The notes under the pieces were generated by a model. The model saw only the letters and a list, made by a program, of their open reading frames with translations, had not been told where the DNA came from and did not search any database. This document shows positions 53,123 to 62,255 of a stretch of DNA of 64,000 nt, piece by piece (position 1 is the first letter of the stretch; every line of letters begins with the position of its first letter). Made by a program: the position numbers and the translations under genes. Source of the DNA: Planctomycetota bacterium (GTDB lineage Bacteria > Planctomycetota > Phycisphaerae > SM23-33); assembly GCA_022705325.1 (NCBI GenBank), contig JAKJER010000010.1, forward strand, positions 62,001 through 126,000. The letters are read 5' to 3'.

Positions 53123-53457
53123 CGGGGGGCTGGGCCCCGCCTCGCCGCTTCTGCCCGCCGGACGCCCCGCGGACCATCCGCCGGACCCCGGACGCCTCCT
53201 TCCGCCCGCCTCCCCCCACTTCCAGGACAACAGAAAAAGTGAATGTTCCCGCAAACGGGCGGGGCGACTTCAGCTTGGCATAAGGTATCGGTGCGTATCA
53301 TCGGGCCATGCGACGCACGACAAGGGCGGGCCGAGTCGCCGCAAGACCGGGCCCGGCAGTTGGCGGCGACCTCCCCTGCCGTTATCGGTGGAGTCGTTTG
53401 GGGAGGCGGACCGATAAAGACAGAATGGCCGGTTGATGAATCAACAGGAGTATTCGC
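53123..53457. other. 335-base gap: C-rich tract, promoter-like boxes and a structured leader
   Basis: No ORF of note. The first 100 bases are pyrimidine-rich. At 53275-53301 TTGGCA and TATCAT are 15 bases apart, a possible but short-spaced promoter. From 53370 on, several inverted repeats precede the lipoprotein gene. Confidence 0.5.
53370..53450 (+). promoter_or_regulatory. Structured 5' leader (interleaved stems plus RBS-adjacent hairpin)
   Basis: CCTCCCC (53370) pairs with GGGGAGG (53400), and TTATCGGT (53382) with ACCGATAA (53410). The two stems interleave, so they form a pseudoknot or exclude each other. GTTGA-TGAA-TCAAC (53432-53445) then sits directly before the AGGAG ribosome site. 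This is the layout expected of an RNA switch. Confidence 0.45.
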
Positions 53458-54186
53458 ATGAACAAAGGATTGTTCGTCGCTGCCGTCTTCTGCGCCCTGC
53501 TGCCGGCCGCGGGCTGCTCGGTGCAGACCCCTCCTCCTCCGCAAGTGCAGCTTCCACCTCCGCCCATCGAGGGCGCCACGACCACGGCCCAGATGGCCAG
53601 CGTACAACGGATCATGAACACGCCCACGTCCGCGTCGGCGATGTCCGAGGCGAGCGCGAGTCCCGTCGCGGCCGGACAGGCCGGCTACGAGCCCCCGCCG
53701 AACGTCGTGGGCGGCGAGGACGCGGCAGGCCGGGGCCCGGCCGTCCATTTGCCGCCCGCCCCTCCGGCCCGCACAGCCCCGCCGAAGGTGACGCCGCCGG
53801 CCCGCACAGCCGCCGTCTCGCCGCCCAAGCCCGTCCCCCCGGCCAAGCCCGCCGCGCCGGCGCCGACGAAAGTCGTTCACGGCACGCTGATCACCCGTGC
53901 GGGCGCCGCCGCCAGGGGCCTCATCGTGGTGGACGAGGACGGCAAGAGCAAGGGCAAGGCCACCTACGCCGTCACCGGCTCGACATACTTCGAGAAGGTC
54001 GTCGACGGCGGGCGATACGGCAAGGACCTGCGGACGCGGGGCGCCTGGACGGACCTGGTCCCGGGCAGGCGGGTGTGGGTGAGATTCAGCGGCGGCGCCC
54101 GCCCCACCGTCGTGGCCGTCGCCACGTACATCTTCCCCAACTCGAAGGCCGAGTACGAGCGATACCGCAAGCTCTTCGCACGCTGA
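53458..54186 (+). CDS. Proline-rich lipoprotein
   Basis: A 242-residue lipoprotein: signal peptide ending LLPAAGC (Cys20). Residues 23-140 are a Pro/Ala/Thr-rich low-complexity stalk with PPAKPAAPAP-type runs, likely to extend the protein off the membrane. The C-terminal 100 residues are a small beta-rich domain (RGLIVVDEDGKSKGK, VWVRFSGGARPTVVAVATYI) that I do not recognise. The ATG at 53458 has AGGAG with 7-base spacing. A terminator at 54213-54240 follows. The structured leader upstream suggests translational control. Confidence 0.7.
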   Translation: MNKGLFVAAVFCALLPAAGCSVQTPPPPQVQLPPPPIEGATTTAQMASVQRIMNTPTSASAMSEASASPVAAGQAGYEPPPNVVGGEDAAGRGPAVHLPPAPPARTAPPKVTPPARTAAVSPPKPVPPAKPAAPAPTKVVHGTLITRAGAAARGLIVVDEDGKSKGKATYAVTGSTYFEKVVDGGRYGKDLRTRGAWTDLVPGRRVWVRFSGGARPTVVAVATYIFPNSKAEYERYRKLFAR

Positions 54187-54212
54187 GCAAAGAACCAGAC
54201 GGCGCCGCCAGG

Positions 54213-54240
54213 AAAGCCCACCCCTTGGGGGTGGGCTTTT
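54213..54240 (+). terminator. Intrinsic terminator of the proline-rich lipoprotein gene
   Basis: AAAGCCCACCCC pairs with GGGGTGGGCTTT around a TTG loop, a perfect 12-bp stem ending in T residues, 27 bases past the stop. Confidence 0.85.
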
Positions 54241-54313
54241 GCGTGGTCGTGACGGCTCACTTGGACACAGGCGGCCCGTTGGAGTATCCTAACAGCGAGG
54301 CAGCGAGACGGGC

Positions 54314-55537
54314 ATGAACGACCGCGCCGGCGGAACATCCTGGCCGCGAAAGATCGCGAAGGCAGTCCTGGCGGGACTGTATGGGCTGTGGCTGCTGCTG
54401 ACCCTGCCGCTGGCCCTGTACCTGCTGATCGCCGGGCAGACGCTGGGCGGGCGGGTGGACGGCGGGCTGTTGGCGTGCCTGCTGGCCCTGCCGCCCGCGC
54501 TGTATCTGCGCCGGCGCCGTCACAACGCGCTCACCCGCGGTCTGGCGGGCACGATCATCACCTTCGCGCTGGCGCTGGCGATCCTGGCGGTCGGGCTGGC
54601 CCTGCCGCGCCAAGTCGCCCCGCCGCAGGGCGTCAAGCAGCCGGCCAGCTACCAGCCGGGCATTTACGGCGGACGGGCGTGTTCCCGCTTCGTGGGCTCC
54701 TCGGGCAAGGTGGTCAGCCTGCTGTCGAACCTGCTGCCGGAAGTCGAGCAGGTGGGGCTGGCCGCCCGGGTGATGGGACGGCTGGACAAGCACCTGGACC
54801 GCGAGCAACTCGATCAGGCCTCGCGGGCCCTGGTCCAGACATACCAGGCGATGGCCCGGGAGGAGACGCTGGGGGGCGTGAGTTCGAGCCTGGCCCTGTC
54901 GTACGCCGCGGCCGCGGGGATCGACTCGCTGCCCAGTCATTACTTCCTCTACGTGCCCCGCAATCGTCGCCCGGCCCCGATGCCCGTGCTGGTGTTCCTG
55001 CACGATCTGCCGGGCAACCTGAAGGCGCACCTGTGGGCCCTGTCGCACCTGAGCGAGCAGGTGGGGTGCGTGGTGATCGCCCCGACGCTGGCGGGCGCCC
55101 GCGGAAGCGGCGACCAGCCGCGGACGGTCCGCACCGTGATGGCGGCGTTGGAGGACGCGTCCAAACTCGTGGACGTGGACGCCGGCCGGGTGCTCCTGGC
55201 CGGCAGCGGCGCCGGGGCAGCCTCGGCCGCCGCCGTCCTGCGATCCGCCGGAGATCGCTTCTGCGCCCTGGCCCTGATCGCGCCGTGCCCCCAGGAGGCG
55301 GGTGACCTGTCGCCCGGACGGGGCCGGCCCCTTCTGCTGCTGTGCGGACAGGCCGACTCGCGCCTGCCCGCCGAGCAGGCCCGTCAATGGGCGGGCCAAC
55401 TGCGATCGAGCGGGCTGGACGTGCAGGACATCCACCTGCCCAGCCAGGGTCGCTTCCTGCTCTTCACCGCCCCCAACGAGACGGTAAGCGCCCTGGCGGA
55501 CTGGCTGCGCCGGACCAACGATCCGGGGCAGGGATGA
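54314..55537 (+). CDS. Membrane-anchored alpha/beta-hydrolase-like protein
   Basis: A 407-residue protein with two or three N-terminal hydrophobic segments (residues 15-40, 50-63 and 77-97) and a periplasmic or cytoplasmic alpha/beta-hydrolase domain from about 190. PMPVLVFLHDLPGNL marks the oxyanion region, LLAGSGAGAA is the nucleophile elbow (Ser flanked by Gly/Ala rather than a strict GxSxG), and LLLLCGQADSRLP fits the acid site. Position suggests a surface or lipid-related esterase; the function is not established. The ATG at 54314 follows GAGACGGGC. Confidence 0.6.
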   Translation: MNDRAGGTSWPRKIAKAVLAGLYGLWLLLTLPLALYLLIAGQTLGGRVDGGLLACLLALPPALYLRRRRHNALTRGLAGTIITFALALAILAVGLALPRQVAPPQGVKQPASYQPGIYGGRACSRFVGSSGKVVSLLSNLLPEVEQVGLAARVMGRLDKHLDREQLDQASRALVQTYQAMAREETLGGVSSSLALSYAAAAGIDSLPSHYFLYVPRNRRPAPMPVLVFLHDLPGNLKAHLWALSHLSEQVGCVVIAPTLAGARGSGDQPRTVRTVMAALEDASKLVDVDAGRVLLAGSGAGAASAAAVLRSAGDRFCALALIAPCPQEAGDLSPGRGRPLLLLCGQADSRLPAEQARQWAGQLRSSGLDVQDIHLPSQGRFLLFTAPNETVSALADWLRRTNDPGQG

Positions 55538-55614
55538 AGCCGCGTCTCAGACTTGGGATTCGAGGCTGACGGCACAACGGACCGGTTGACGTCTGATCTT
55601 GCAGCCCCGGTTTG

Positions 55615-57066
55615 TCACTTCTTCTTGGCCGCCGCCACCGGCGGAGCGGTGGGGTCTTCGCTCAGGCGGGTCATGGCCAGGGCCTCGCCCGTGGACCCCA
55701 CGCCGACGGTGTCCTTGATCCGCAGGGGCAGGCGGAGGGCCTGCCACTGGGTCGGCTTGGCGTCCCAGGTGATGCGGATGACGTTGTGGTCCTTGCGCCA
55801 CTTGCCCGTCTGCTTGCCGGGCTCGGCGACGACCTTGCCGTCCTTGTGGAAGGCCCAGACCACCGAGGTGCTCTTGCCCTTGCCGGGCGTCGTGGTGACC
55901 TCCCAGCGTCCGACGACGCTGACTGGGGGCAGGGGGATGCCCGCCAGCCGGCGCTCCACGCGAGTCTGCTCGGGCCCGACCAGGCTGGGCAGGGCCGCCT
56001 GGTACCACTTGGCCGCCCGAAGTTGGACGTTTCTCCGGGCCAGGGCGGTCTGCCGGCTGGCCAGGGACCACCAGGCCTCGGCGAGGTCCAACTGCTTGTC
56101 GGTGCGGGTGGGATTATCGAGGTCGCGTTGGGCGAGGGCCTTGAGCACTTCCTCGCTGCCGCGGGCAAGCAGGGGCAAGCCCTGGTCCCAGTCGCCCTTG
56201 GTCAGGCACAGGAAGTTGCCGACGGCGAAGCAGGCGTCGCGGTCGTTGGGGTTTCGGGTCAGGGCGTCGATGTCGCCCTTGACCTTGGCCTGCTGGGCCT
56301 GAATCTCGCGGAGGTCCTTGCCCCGGACGCTCAGGCGTCGGGCGGACTGCTCGTCGCGGGCCAGGCGCGAGGCCTGGAGGGCGAGGTCGAGCACCTCGAC
56401 GGCGAGGTCATACCGGTCGGCGCGAACCGCCTCGCCGATGAGGGGCTCGATGTCCTGGATGAAGGCCCGGCGGTCCTGGACGGCCTTGAAGGTCTCCTGC
56501 AATCTGGCGACCTTCACGGGCAGGGGATCGACGGTGAAGAAGTCGCCCAGGGTCTGGGCGGTCTGGAGGAGCAGTTCGGCGTCGCCGGTCTTGGCGGCGA
56601 TTTCCATGACGGCCTCCAGCACGACGTATCGCTCGGCAGGGTCCTTGGCGGGGTCGGCCCCGCTCTGAAGGAGTTTCTGGACGATGGCCGTCCGCTCGGC
56701 AGACGAGAGGGACTTGAGGAAGGCGGCGCTCTGGATGGTCTGGTAGGCCCGGGCGGCCTCGGTGCGGTCCGTTTCGTTGGGGACGCTCAGGCGGGCCGGC
56801 GCCGACCGGGGCGCGGGCCTGGTCTGGGGCGTCGCCGGCTCTTCGGCGAGCAGCGTCTGGGCGGGAGCCGGCTTGGCGGCCCGCTCGGGCGGTTTGGGGG
56901 CCTCGGCGGGCGGCTGGTCCTTTCGGGAGTCCATCTCGCGCATTTCCCGCAGCGCGTCGCGGGCGGTCTGCTGCTCGGACGCGTTCGGACCGGGTTTGTC
57001 CTGTGCCCAGCAGGCTCCGTGGGCGGCCAGGGCTAGACAGAATGCGATGAGGATTCCTTGGTTCAT
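55615..57066 (-). CDS. Exported protein of unknown function (helical repeats, beta C-terminus)
   Basis: A 483-residue secreted protein, signal peptide ending near CWAQD. A disordered Pro/Glu-rich segment (residues 25-110) precedes helical repeats (about 110-360) that look TPR-like but without clear consensus, ending in AAKWYQAALPSLVGPEQTRV. The last 100 residues are beta-rich (VSVVGRWEVTTTPGKGKSTS) and include a WRKDHNVIRITWD strand pattern. I do not recognise the family. The ATG at 57066 has GAGGG close by. It is convergent with the 54314 gene and divergent from the dynamin-like gene. Confidence 0.6.
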   Translation of the reverse strand: MNQGILIAFCLALAAHGACWAQDKPGPNASEQQTARDALREMREMDSRKDQPPAEAPKPPERAAKPAPAQTLLAEEPATPQTRPAPRSAPARLSVPNETDRTEAARAYQTIQSAAFLKSLSSAERTAIVQKLLQSGADPAKDPAERYVVLEAVMEIAAKTGDAELLLQTAQTLGDFFTVDPLPVKVARLQETFKAVQDRRAFIQDIEPLIGEAVRADRYDLAVEVLDLALQASRLARDEQSARRLSVRGKDLREIQAQQAKVKGDIDALTRNPNDRDACFAVGNFLCLTKGDWDQGLPLLARGSEEVLKALAQRDLDNPTRTDKQLDLAEAWWSLASRQTALARRNVQLRAAKWYQAALPSLVGPEQTRVERRLAGIPLPPVSVVGRWEVTTTPGKGKSTSVVWAFHKDGKVVAEPGKQTGKWRKDHNVIRITWDAKPTQWQALRLPLRIKDTVGVGSTGEALAMTRLSEDPTAPPVAAAKKK

Positions 57067-57222
57067 GGTTCCCTCGATGCCTTCCCCCGCTCCCTCCGGG
57101 GCGGCGGGCAGATTCGGAATATACCATGAAATCACCGGATTGACAATTGTCATTTGCGTCGCGTCTTGCGCCGCAATCGAGTCCGGGCGGGAAGAAATCG
57201 TCGCCTCTGCGCATACTGAAAG

Positions 57223-57251
57223 TTGACCTGGCGACGGCGTTGGACTACAGT
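57223..57251 (+). promoter_or_regulatory. Promoter of the dynamin-like GTPase gene
   Basis: TTGACC and TACAGT are 17 bases apart, about 70 bases before the ATG at 57321. Confidence 0.5.
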
Positions 57252-57320
57252 GGTTTCGGCGCAGGGTTTTGGGCGCCCGGACGCACCACGAGAAGGACTA
57301 CCGACCAGGGAGGTCTACTT

Positions 57321-59981
57321 ATGCCCGCCTACGACGGATCGTCCGATGTTTTCGATCAGCCGGCCGCCTCGGCCAGTGAGGATACCCAGCCCCTGCCGGC
57401 GCCGGAGGCGACGGGCGGAGAACCCAGCCGGATGCAGACAGTGCTGGCGCGTTTCAGCCGGCGGTTCGACGGCGACTTCCGCCCCCTGCTGGGGCCGTTG
57501 GACCAGGTGAGCCAGTCGCTGGAAGGTGCCCAGTTGCCCCCCCGGCTGAGGACGGTCCTGCCCACCCTCCGCGACCTGCATCACCAGTTGCAGATGCTGG
57601 TGGACAAGGTCGCCCGGCAGCAGGCCTACGTGCTGATCTTCGGCCCGCTCAAGAGCGGCAAGAGCACGTTCATGAACTCGCTGTGCTCCACGTACGTCAG
57701 CGAGGTGACCAGCCTGCCGGCCTATCCCTGCCTGGTCAGCGTGTCCGACGGGGGCCAGTCCGCCAGCGTCGTGACCTGCTACGACGGCACGCAGACGGCG
57801 TTCACCGACGCCAGGGATCTGCACGACATGGTCCTGCGGGCCCACGGCGAGCTGGTCGCCCGCATCCGGGAAGTCGAGGCCGGCGGGGAGCCGTTCGACC
57901 CCGCCCTCCACATGCCCCAGGCCATCCGGCGCATCGACGCGAAGCTTCCCACGCCCGTGCTGGCGGAGTCCGGCGCCGTCCTGGTCGACACGCCGGGCCT
58001 GTACAGCCGCATGAAGTTCGGCTACGACCGCATGACCCGCGACTTCCGCCACGCCGCCGCGTGCGCCATCTTCGTGGTCAAGACCGACAACCTGTTCCTC
58101 GAACAGGTATTCCACGAGTTCAACGACCTGCTCGAGCTGTTCAGCCGGGTCTTCCTGGTGGTCAACCTGGACCGCACGAAGAAGGACCTGTCCGCCGACG
58201 GGCGCCTCGTGCCCAGCCTGGAGCAGTCCAACCCGCAGGCGATCATCGAGGCGTTCCGCGACCTGACGATGAGCGCCCCGCTGAAGGCCGCCGCCGACGC
58301 CGGAAGGCTGAACATCTACCCCGTGGACCTGCTGGGGGCGGCCAGCCGGCGCATCCGCCGCTCCCGCGGCGAGGAGCCCCGGGCGGACGAGTTGCTGGAG
58401 GAGCACCAGGACGACGACCGCTTCGAGCGCCTCCTGGGCGACCTGACCGACTACCTCAACTCCAACGAGTACATGCGGGAGTTCCTGGGCGACAGCCTCC
58501 GCCGGGCCGCCGGCCTGGTCGGCGAGATGGGCGACCTGGTCGAGCACGAGGCCCTGAGAGACCTGTCGGCCCAGTTGATCTCCCTGCGCGACGAGCACGC
58601 CGAGGTCGCCGCCCAGGTCCAGGCCCTGGAGCACCTGGCCGGCGTGGACTTCGCCCACCAGGTGGGCTCGCTCCAGGAGTCGCTGCTGGCCGGCGCCGTC
58701 CGACACGCCCAGGAGATCCGCGATGAGGTCGGGGCCGTCCTCGGCCAGACCATCGACGGGTGGTTCCAGGACGACAGCAGCTTCAAGTCCCTCCGCGAGG
58801 GGCGAATGGAGGAACTGCTCAACTCCGCCCGCGACCGGCTCGTGCACCACGTGCGAGGCGAACTGGAACGACAGGCCTCGGCCGCCACCGGCGGGTTGGA
58901 CCTCCCCCAGGAGCGGATGGGCGACCTGCGGAGCGTCTGTCTCGACGTGCAGTCCGCCGCCCGCGAGGTGCTGGCGGAGTCCATGGGCGAAGAGGAACTG
59001 CCCCGCCTCAAGTCCAGCCTGGAGACGGCGCAGATCCCGGTCCGCAAGCGCTTCTGGGACTACGTGCTGCTCCGCAGCCGCTCGTCGGTCCGCCAGCGCC
59101 TGCTGGGGCCGGGCGAGAACCCCGCCCGACCGCTGTCCACGGACCAGAAGGCCGCGCGCCTGGGCGACCCGGCCAAGCAGAAGATGAAGGAGCTGGCCGT
59201 CAACCAGCTCGAGACGGTGCTGGAGACCATCAGCCGCTACAACCCCGAACAGACGGTGCAGGCCTACGCTCACAAGCTGGCGGCCAGCCTCAACGAGCGG
59301 ATCGCCCGACTCCGCGAGCAGATGACCGCCCGAGAGGCCGACCTGTCCCGCACGCTGGCGGAGGTCGAGCACGTCCTCAGCGACGTCCGCGTGCTGGATG
59401 AACACGTCCAGCAGGCCGAGCGGAACATCAAGGACATGCGCGAGGAGTTCATCGAGACCTCGCCCGCACGCACCGCGAACGAGCCCGCCCAGGCGCAGCC
59501 GCCGGCCAGCCAATCGGAGACGCCGGCGGAGGAGAGCCAGGCCGGCTCGGACTGGCAGCCGGAAGTCCAGATGGAGACGTCGCTGCCCGTCGAGGAAGAC
59601 CCGCAGGAACCGGACGCGCCGGCGGCGACGATCCTGGCTGACAAGGATACGCCCGACGAGCCGCCTGTCACCCCGGAAGAGGAAACCCGCCTCCAGCCGG
59701 TCGATCTGGACCAGGACGAACAGGCTGACGAGCAGGCCACCCCCGACGACGAAGAGAAGACCGCGCCGCTGGACCTGGCCGGGCTGGATGATGAGAACCC
59801 GCCTTCCGAATCGGCCGACCAGGACGAAGACGACAAGCCGATCGCCATGGCGGAGGAGCCCATCGCGTTGGACCCCGCCGACGGCCAGGTCGAAAGCCAG
59901 GGCGAGTACGAAAGCGACCAGGGCGACGAACTGCCCTTCCGGTTCTCGGACACCGAAGACGACGACAGGCCCACGGCGTAG
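57321..59981 (+). CDS. Dynamin-superfamily GTPase with acidic tail
   Basis: An 886-residue cytoplasmic GTPase. P-loop FGPLKSGKST at 107-116, DTPG at 223-226 and NLDRTKKD as the base-specificity loop are all present. The region from 440 to 740 is predicted helical and coiled, as in bacterial dynamin-like proteins that remodel membranes. The last 140 residues are extremely acidic (Glu/Asp, Pro) and likely disordered. The ATG at 57321 has a strong AGGGAGGT. It is followed by a lipoprotein gene at 60046. Roles of such proteins in planctomycetes, which have elaborate membranes, are unknown. Confidence 0.85.
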   Translation: MPAYDGSSDVFDQPAASASEDTQPLPAPEATGGEPSRMQTVLARFSRRFDGDFRPLLGPLDQVSQSLEGAQLPPRLRTVLPTLRDLHHQLQMLVDKVARQQAYVLIFGPLKSGKSTFMNSLCSTYVSEVTSLPAYPCLVSVSDGGQSASVVTCYDGTQTAFTDARDLHDMVLRAHGELVARIREVEAGGEPFDPALHMPQAIRRIDAKLPTPVLAESGAVLVDTPGLYSRMKFGYDRMTRDFRHAAACAIFVVKTDNLFLEQVFHEFNDLLELFSRVFLVVNLDRTKKDLSADGRLVPSLEQSNPQAIIEAFRDLTMSAPLKAAADAGRLNIYPVDLLGAASRRIRRSRGEEPRADELLEEHQDDDRFERLLGDLTDYLNSNEYMREFLGDSLRRAAGLVGEMGDLVEHEALRDLSAQLISLRDEHAEVAAQVQALEHLAGVDFAHQVGSLQESLLAGAVRHAQEIRDEVGAVLGQTIDGWFQDDSSFKSLREGRMEELLNSARDRLVHHVRGELERQASAATGGLDLPQERMGDLRSVCLDVQSAAREVLAESMGEEELPRLKSSLETAQIPVRKRFWDYVLLRSRSSVRQRLLGPGENPARPLSTDQKAARLGDPAKQKMKELAVNQLETVLETISRYNPEQTVQAYAHKLAASLNERIARLREQMTAREADLSRTLAEVEHVLSDVRVLDEHVQQAERNIKDMREEFIETSPARTANEPAQAQPPASQSETPAEESQAGSDWQPEVQMETSLPVEEDPQEPDAPAATILADKDTPDEPPVTPEEETRLQPVDLDQDEQADEQATPDDEEKTAPLDLAGLDDENPPSESADQDEDDKPIAMAEEPIALDPADGQVESQGEYESDQGDELPFRFSDTEDDDRPTA

Positions 59982-60045
59982 CCGTACGTTGTACGCGAGA
60001 ATCGATCATTCAACCTGAGACTTGCATCCATTCGGAGATCGCCCG

Positions 60046-60858
60046 ATGAATCGCGCGATGATCGCCCTGCTGGCTGGCGCGCTGCTGGCCGGCTGCCAGG
60101 AAACCCGCCTCAGCGACGTGAAGCCCGTCCCGGCCCAGCCCTCGCCCGCCCAGGCAAAAGCCCAGCGCCTGGAGGCGGAGAATGCCGACCTGGCCCAGCG
60201 ACTCACCCAGGCCAGGCAGGAGTGCGCCGCGTTGGAGACCAGGCTGGCGCAGTCCGGGACCGACGCCCAGGCCCTCCGGACGGAATTGCAGGCCGCCAAG
60301 GCCGACAGCGCCCGCCAGAAGGAACTGCTGGCGGCGCTGGACCCGGCCCGGGTGCAGGCCCAGTTGACTGAGGCGCAGACCAAGAGCCAGGCCGCCGACG
60401 AACAGTCCCGCAAGTGGGAGATTCAGAAGGCCCAGCTCGAGAAGGACCTGCTCCGCCAGGAGCGGGAACTGGCCGTCCTGCGGGCGGAGCTGGCCCGTCG
60501 CGACGCGGAAGTGGCCCGGCTTCAGGCGGCCGCACGCACGCCGGCCGTCAAGCCCGCACCGGTCAAGCCCGCCACGCCCAAGCCGGCCCCCGCCCCCGTC
60601 GCGACCAGGCCCGCTCCCGGACCGGCTGGACCCGCCATCCGCGGCGAGATCATCCAGGCCCGGGCCGACATGGCCCGCGCCAGCGTGGGCTCGGCCGCCG
60701 GCGTCAAACAGGGCGACAAGCTGCCTATCTACCGCGGCCAACAGTTGGTGGGCTATCTCCACGTCGCGGAGGTCACGACCAAGGAGTCGGCTGGGTTCAT
60801 CGTGGATCGCAAGCTCGAGGCCAAGGTCGGCGACCAGGTGGTCGTGCCCCTGAAGTAA
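60046..60858 (+). CDS. Coiled-coil lipoprotein
   Basis: A 270-residue lipoprotein (lipobox ALLAGC, Cys17) with a long coiled coil from about 35 to 165 (leucine-rich heptads, QRLEAENADLAQRL and later LEKDLLRQERELAVL), a Pro/Ala linker, and a small C-terminal domain with GSAAGVKQGDKLPIYR that resembles SH3-like or MreC-type beta barrels. It could link the outer membrane or cell wall to something further in. The ATG at 60046 has CGGAG with 8-base spacing. It follows the dynamin-like gene and may be in the same operon. A heptad repeat comes right after the stop. Confidence 0.7.
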   Translation: MNRAMIALLAGALLAGCQETRLSDVKPVPAQPSPAQAKAQRLEAENADLAQRLTQARQECAALETRLAQSGTDAQALRTELQAAKADSARQKELLAALDPARVQAQLTEAQTKSQAADEQSRKWEIQKAQLEKDLLRQERELAVLRAELARRDAEVARLQAAARTPAVKPAPVKPATPKPAPAPVATRPAPGPAGPAIRGEIIQARADMARASVGSAAGVKQGDKLPIYRGQQLVGYLHVAEVTTKESAGFIVDRKLEAKVGDQVVVPLK

Positions 60859-60859
60859 C

Positions 60860-60901
60860 AGGGAATAGGGTTTAGGGAATAGGGTTTAGGGAATAGGGAC
60901 C
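60860..60901. repeat. 7-nt (14-nt) tandem repeat, locus 10
   Basis: AGGGAAT, AGGGTTT, AGGGAAT, AGGGTTT, AGGGAAT, AGGGACC: a perfect 14-base alternation starting directly at the lipoprotein stop codon. It is telomere-like in look only. It shares the AGGGAAT unit with locus 7. Confidence 0.8.
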
Positions 60902-61014
60902 GGGGCCCGGCATTGCCGTCCCGGCCCGAGCCTGCGTAGAATGGGACAGGCTCGAGGCGGGTCGCCGCCCCGATCGCCGCACGAGAAATCATCTGACGTC
61001 GAAAGGGGTCTGCG

Positions 61015-61476
61015 ATGAAGATTCAGGAGTATCTCGAGCAGCACGGAGTCAGCTACCAACGCCACGAGCACGCCCCCGCCTACACCGCCCAGGAGGTCGC
61101 CGCCGAAGAGCACGTCAGCGGGAACATGCTGGCCAAGGGCGTCCTGGTCAAGGCCGACGAAGACTTCGTCCTGTGCGTCCTGCCCGCGTCGTTCAAGCTG
61201 GACATGGAGAAGGTGGGCCAGGCCCTCAAGGCCCGGCGGGTCCGCCTGGCCGACGAGAACGAACTGGCCCGCTGCTTCCCGGACGCCGAGGTCGGGGCGG
61301 AGCCGCCCTTCGGTAGCCTCTACAACCTCTCCACGCTGGTGGACCGCCACCTGGCCGACAACGCCGAGATCGTCTTCCAGTCGGGCAGCCACCGCGAGGT
61401 CATCCGCATGCACTATGCGGACTACGCCTCGCTGGTCCGCCCGCAGGTGATCGATCTGGCCGTGCGGGCCTGCTGA
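61015..61476 (+). CDS. YbaK/EbsC-family aminoacyl-tRNA deacylase
   Basis: A 153-residue cytoplasmic protein of the YbaK/ProX family that removes wrongly attached amino acids from tRNA, commonly Cys or Ala from tRNA-Pro. The expected short fold is complete: EHAPAYTAQEVAAEEH near the start, LAKGVLVKADEDFVLCVLP, and a GAEPPFGSL turn with the catalytic region around it. The exact specificity cannot be read. The ATG at 61015 has GAAAGGGG upstream. Confidence 0.85.
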   Translation: MKIQEYLEQHGVSYQRHEHAPAYTAQEVAAEEHVSGNMLAKGVLVKADEDFVLCVLPASFKLDMEKVGQALKARRVRLADENELARCFPDAEVGAEPPFGSLYNLSTLVDRHLADNAEIVFQSGSHREVIRMHYADYASLVRPQVIDLAVRAC

Positions 61477-61539
61477 GCGGACGACGGAATATCCGCCCCG
61501 CGCGGACGTTTGACCTTTCACCAGAAAGGACAAACGCTC

Positions 61540-62244
61540 ATGTTCACCACGACGCTTCGTTTCGCCTCCGCACTCGCCCTGTGCGCCGCCATCCTCGCCC
61601 CCGCCGCCGTCCGGGCCGAGACCCCCGAAGGCTTCACGTGCCTGTTCAACGGCAAGGACCTGACCGGCTGGGCCGGCAACGCCGACCTGTGGCGCGTCGA
61701 GGACGGGGCCATCACCGGCCAGACCACCAAGGAAAAGCCCGCCAAGGGAAACACCTTCCTGATCTGGCAGGGCGGCAAGCCGGGCGACTTCGAATTGCGG
61801 ATCAAGTTCCGCATGCTCGCCCACAACTCCGGCGTGCAGTACCGCAGCAAGGACAAGGGCAACTTCTCGGTGGGCGGCTACCAGGCGGACATCGACTACA
61901 ACAACACATACACGGGCATGCTCTACGAGGAAGGCGGGCGGGGCATCCTGGTCAAGCGAGGCACGAAGATGCTCGTCCACGAGGACGGCAAGAAGGAAGT
62001 CCTCGGCCAGACCGCCACGGACAAGGAAATCCTCGCGGTCATCAAGAAGGACGACTGGAACGAGTACGTCATCACGGCCAAGGGCAACCACCTCACGCAC
62101 GTGCTCAACGGCGTGACGACGATGGACCTGGTGGACAAGCAGGAGAGCAAGGCGGCCGCCTCGGGCGTGATCGCCCTTCAGCTCCACGCCGGCCCGCCGA
62201 TGAAGGTGCAGTTCAAGGACGTGTACCTGAAGGAACTGAAGTAG
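61540..62244 (+). CDS. Secreted DUF1080 protein (3-keto-disaccharide hydrolase family)
   Basis: A 234-residue exported protein: signal peptide cleaved near VRAET (residue 27), then one DUF1080 domain with FNGKDLTGW at 35-43, a RIKFRMLAHNSGVQYRS strand, DIDYNNTYTGMLYEEGGRG and LQLHAGPPMKVQFKDV near the end, all typical of the family. It is soluble, unlike the lipoprotein at 516. Its likely role is cleavage of a 3-keto-glycoside. The ATG at 61540 has AGAAAGGA with 9-base spacing. It stands between the deacylase and comEC genes with no obvious partner. Confidence 0.87.
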   Translation: MFTTTLRFASALALCAAILAPAAVRAETPEGFTCLFNGKDLTGWAGNADLWRVEDGAITGQTTKEKPAKGNTFLIWQGGKPGDFELRIKFRMLAHNSGVQYRSKDKGNFSVGGYQADIDYNNTYTGMLYEEGGRGILVKRGTKMLVHEDGKKEVLGQTATDKEILAVIKKDDWNEYVITAKGNHLTHVLNGVTTMDLVDKQESKAAASGVIALQLHAGPPMKVQFKDVYLKELK

Positions 62245-62255
62245 CCGGCTGGAAG

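Noticed and set aside
53275..53301. A confident promoter for the proline-rich lipoprotein
   Set aside because: Both boxes are good, but the spacer is only 15 bases; listed only as part of the gap.
60860..60901. Telomere-like TTTAGGG repeats
   Set aside because: Only three units, inside a bacterial chromosome between two genes; it is better explained as one of the period-7 repeats.
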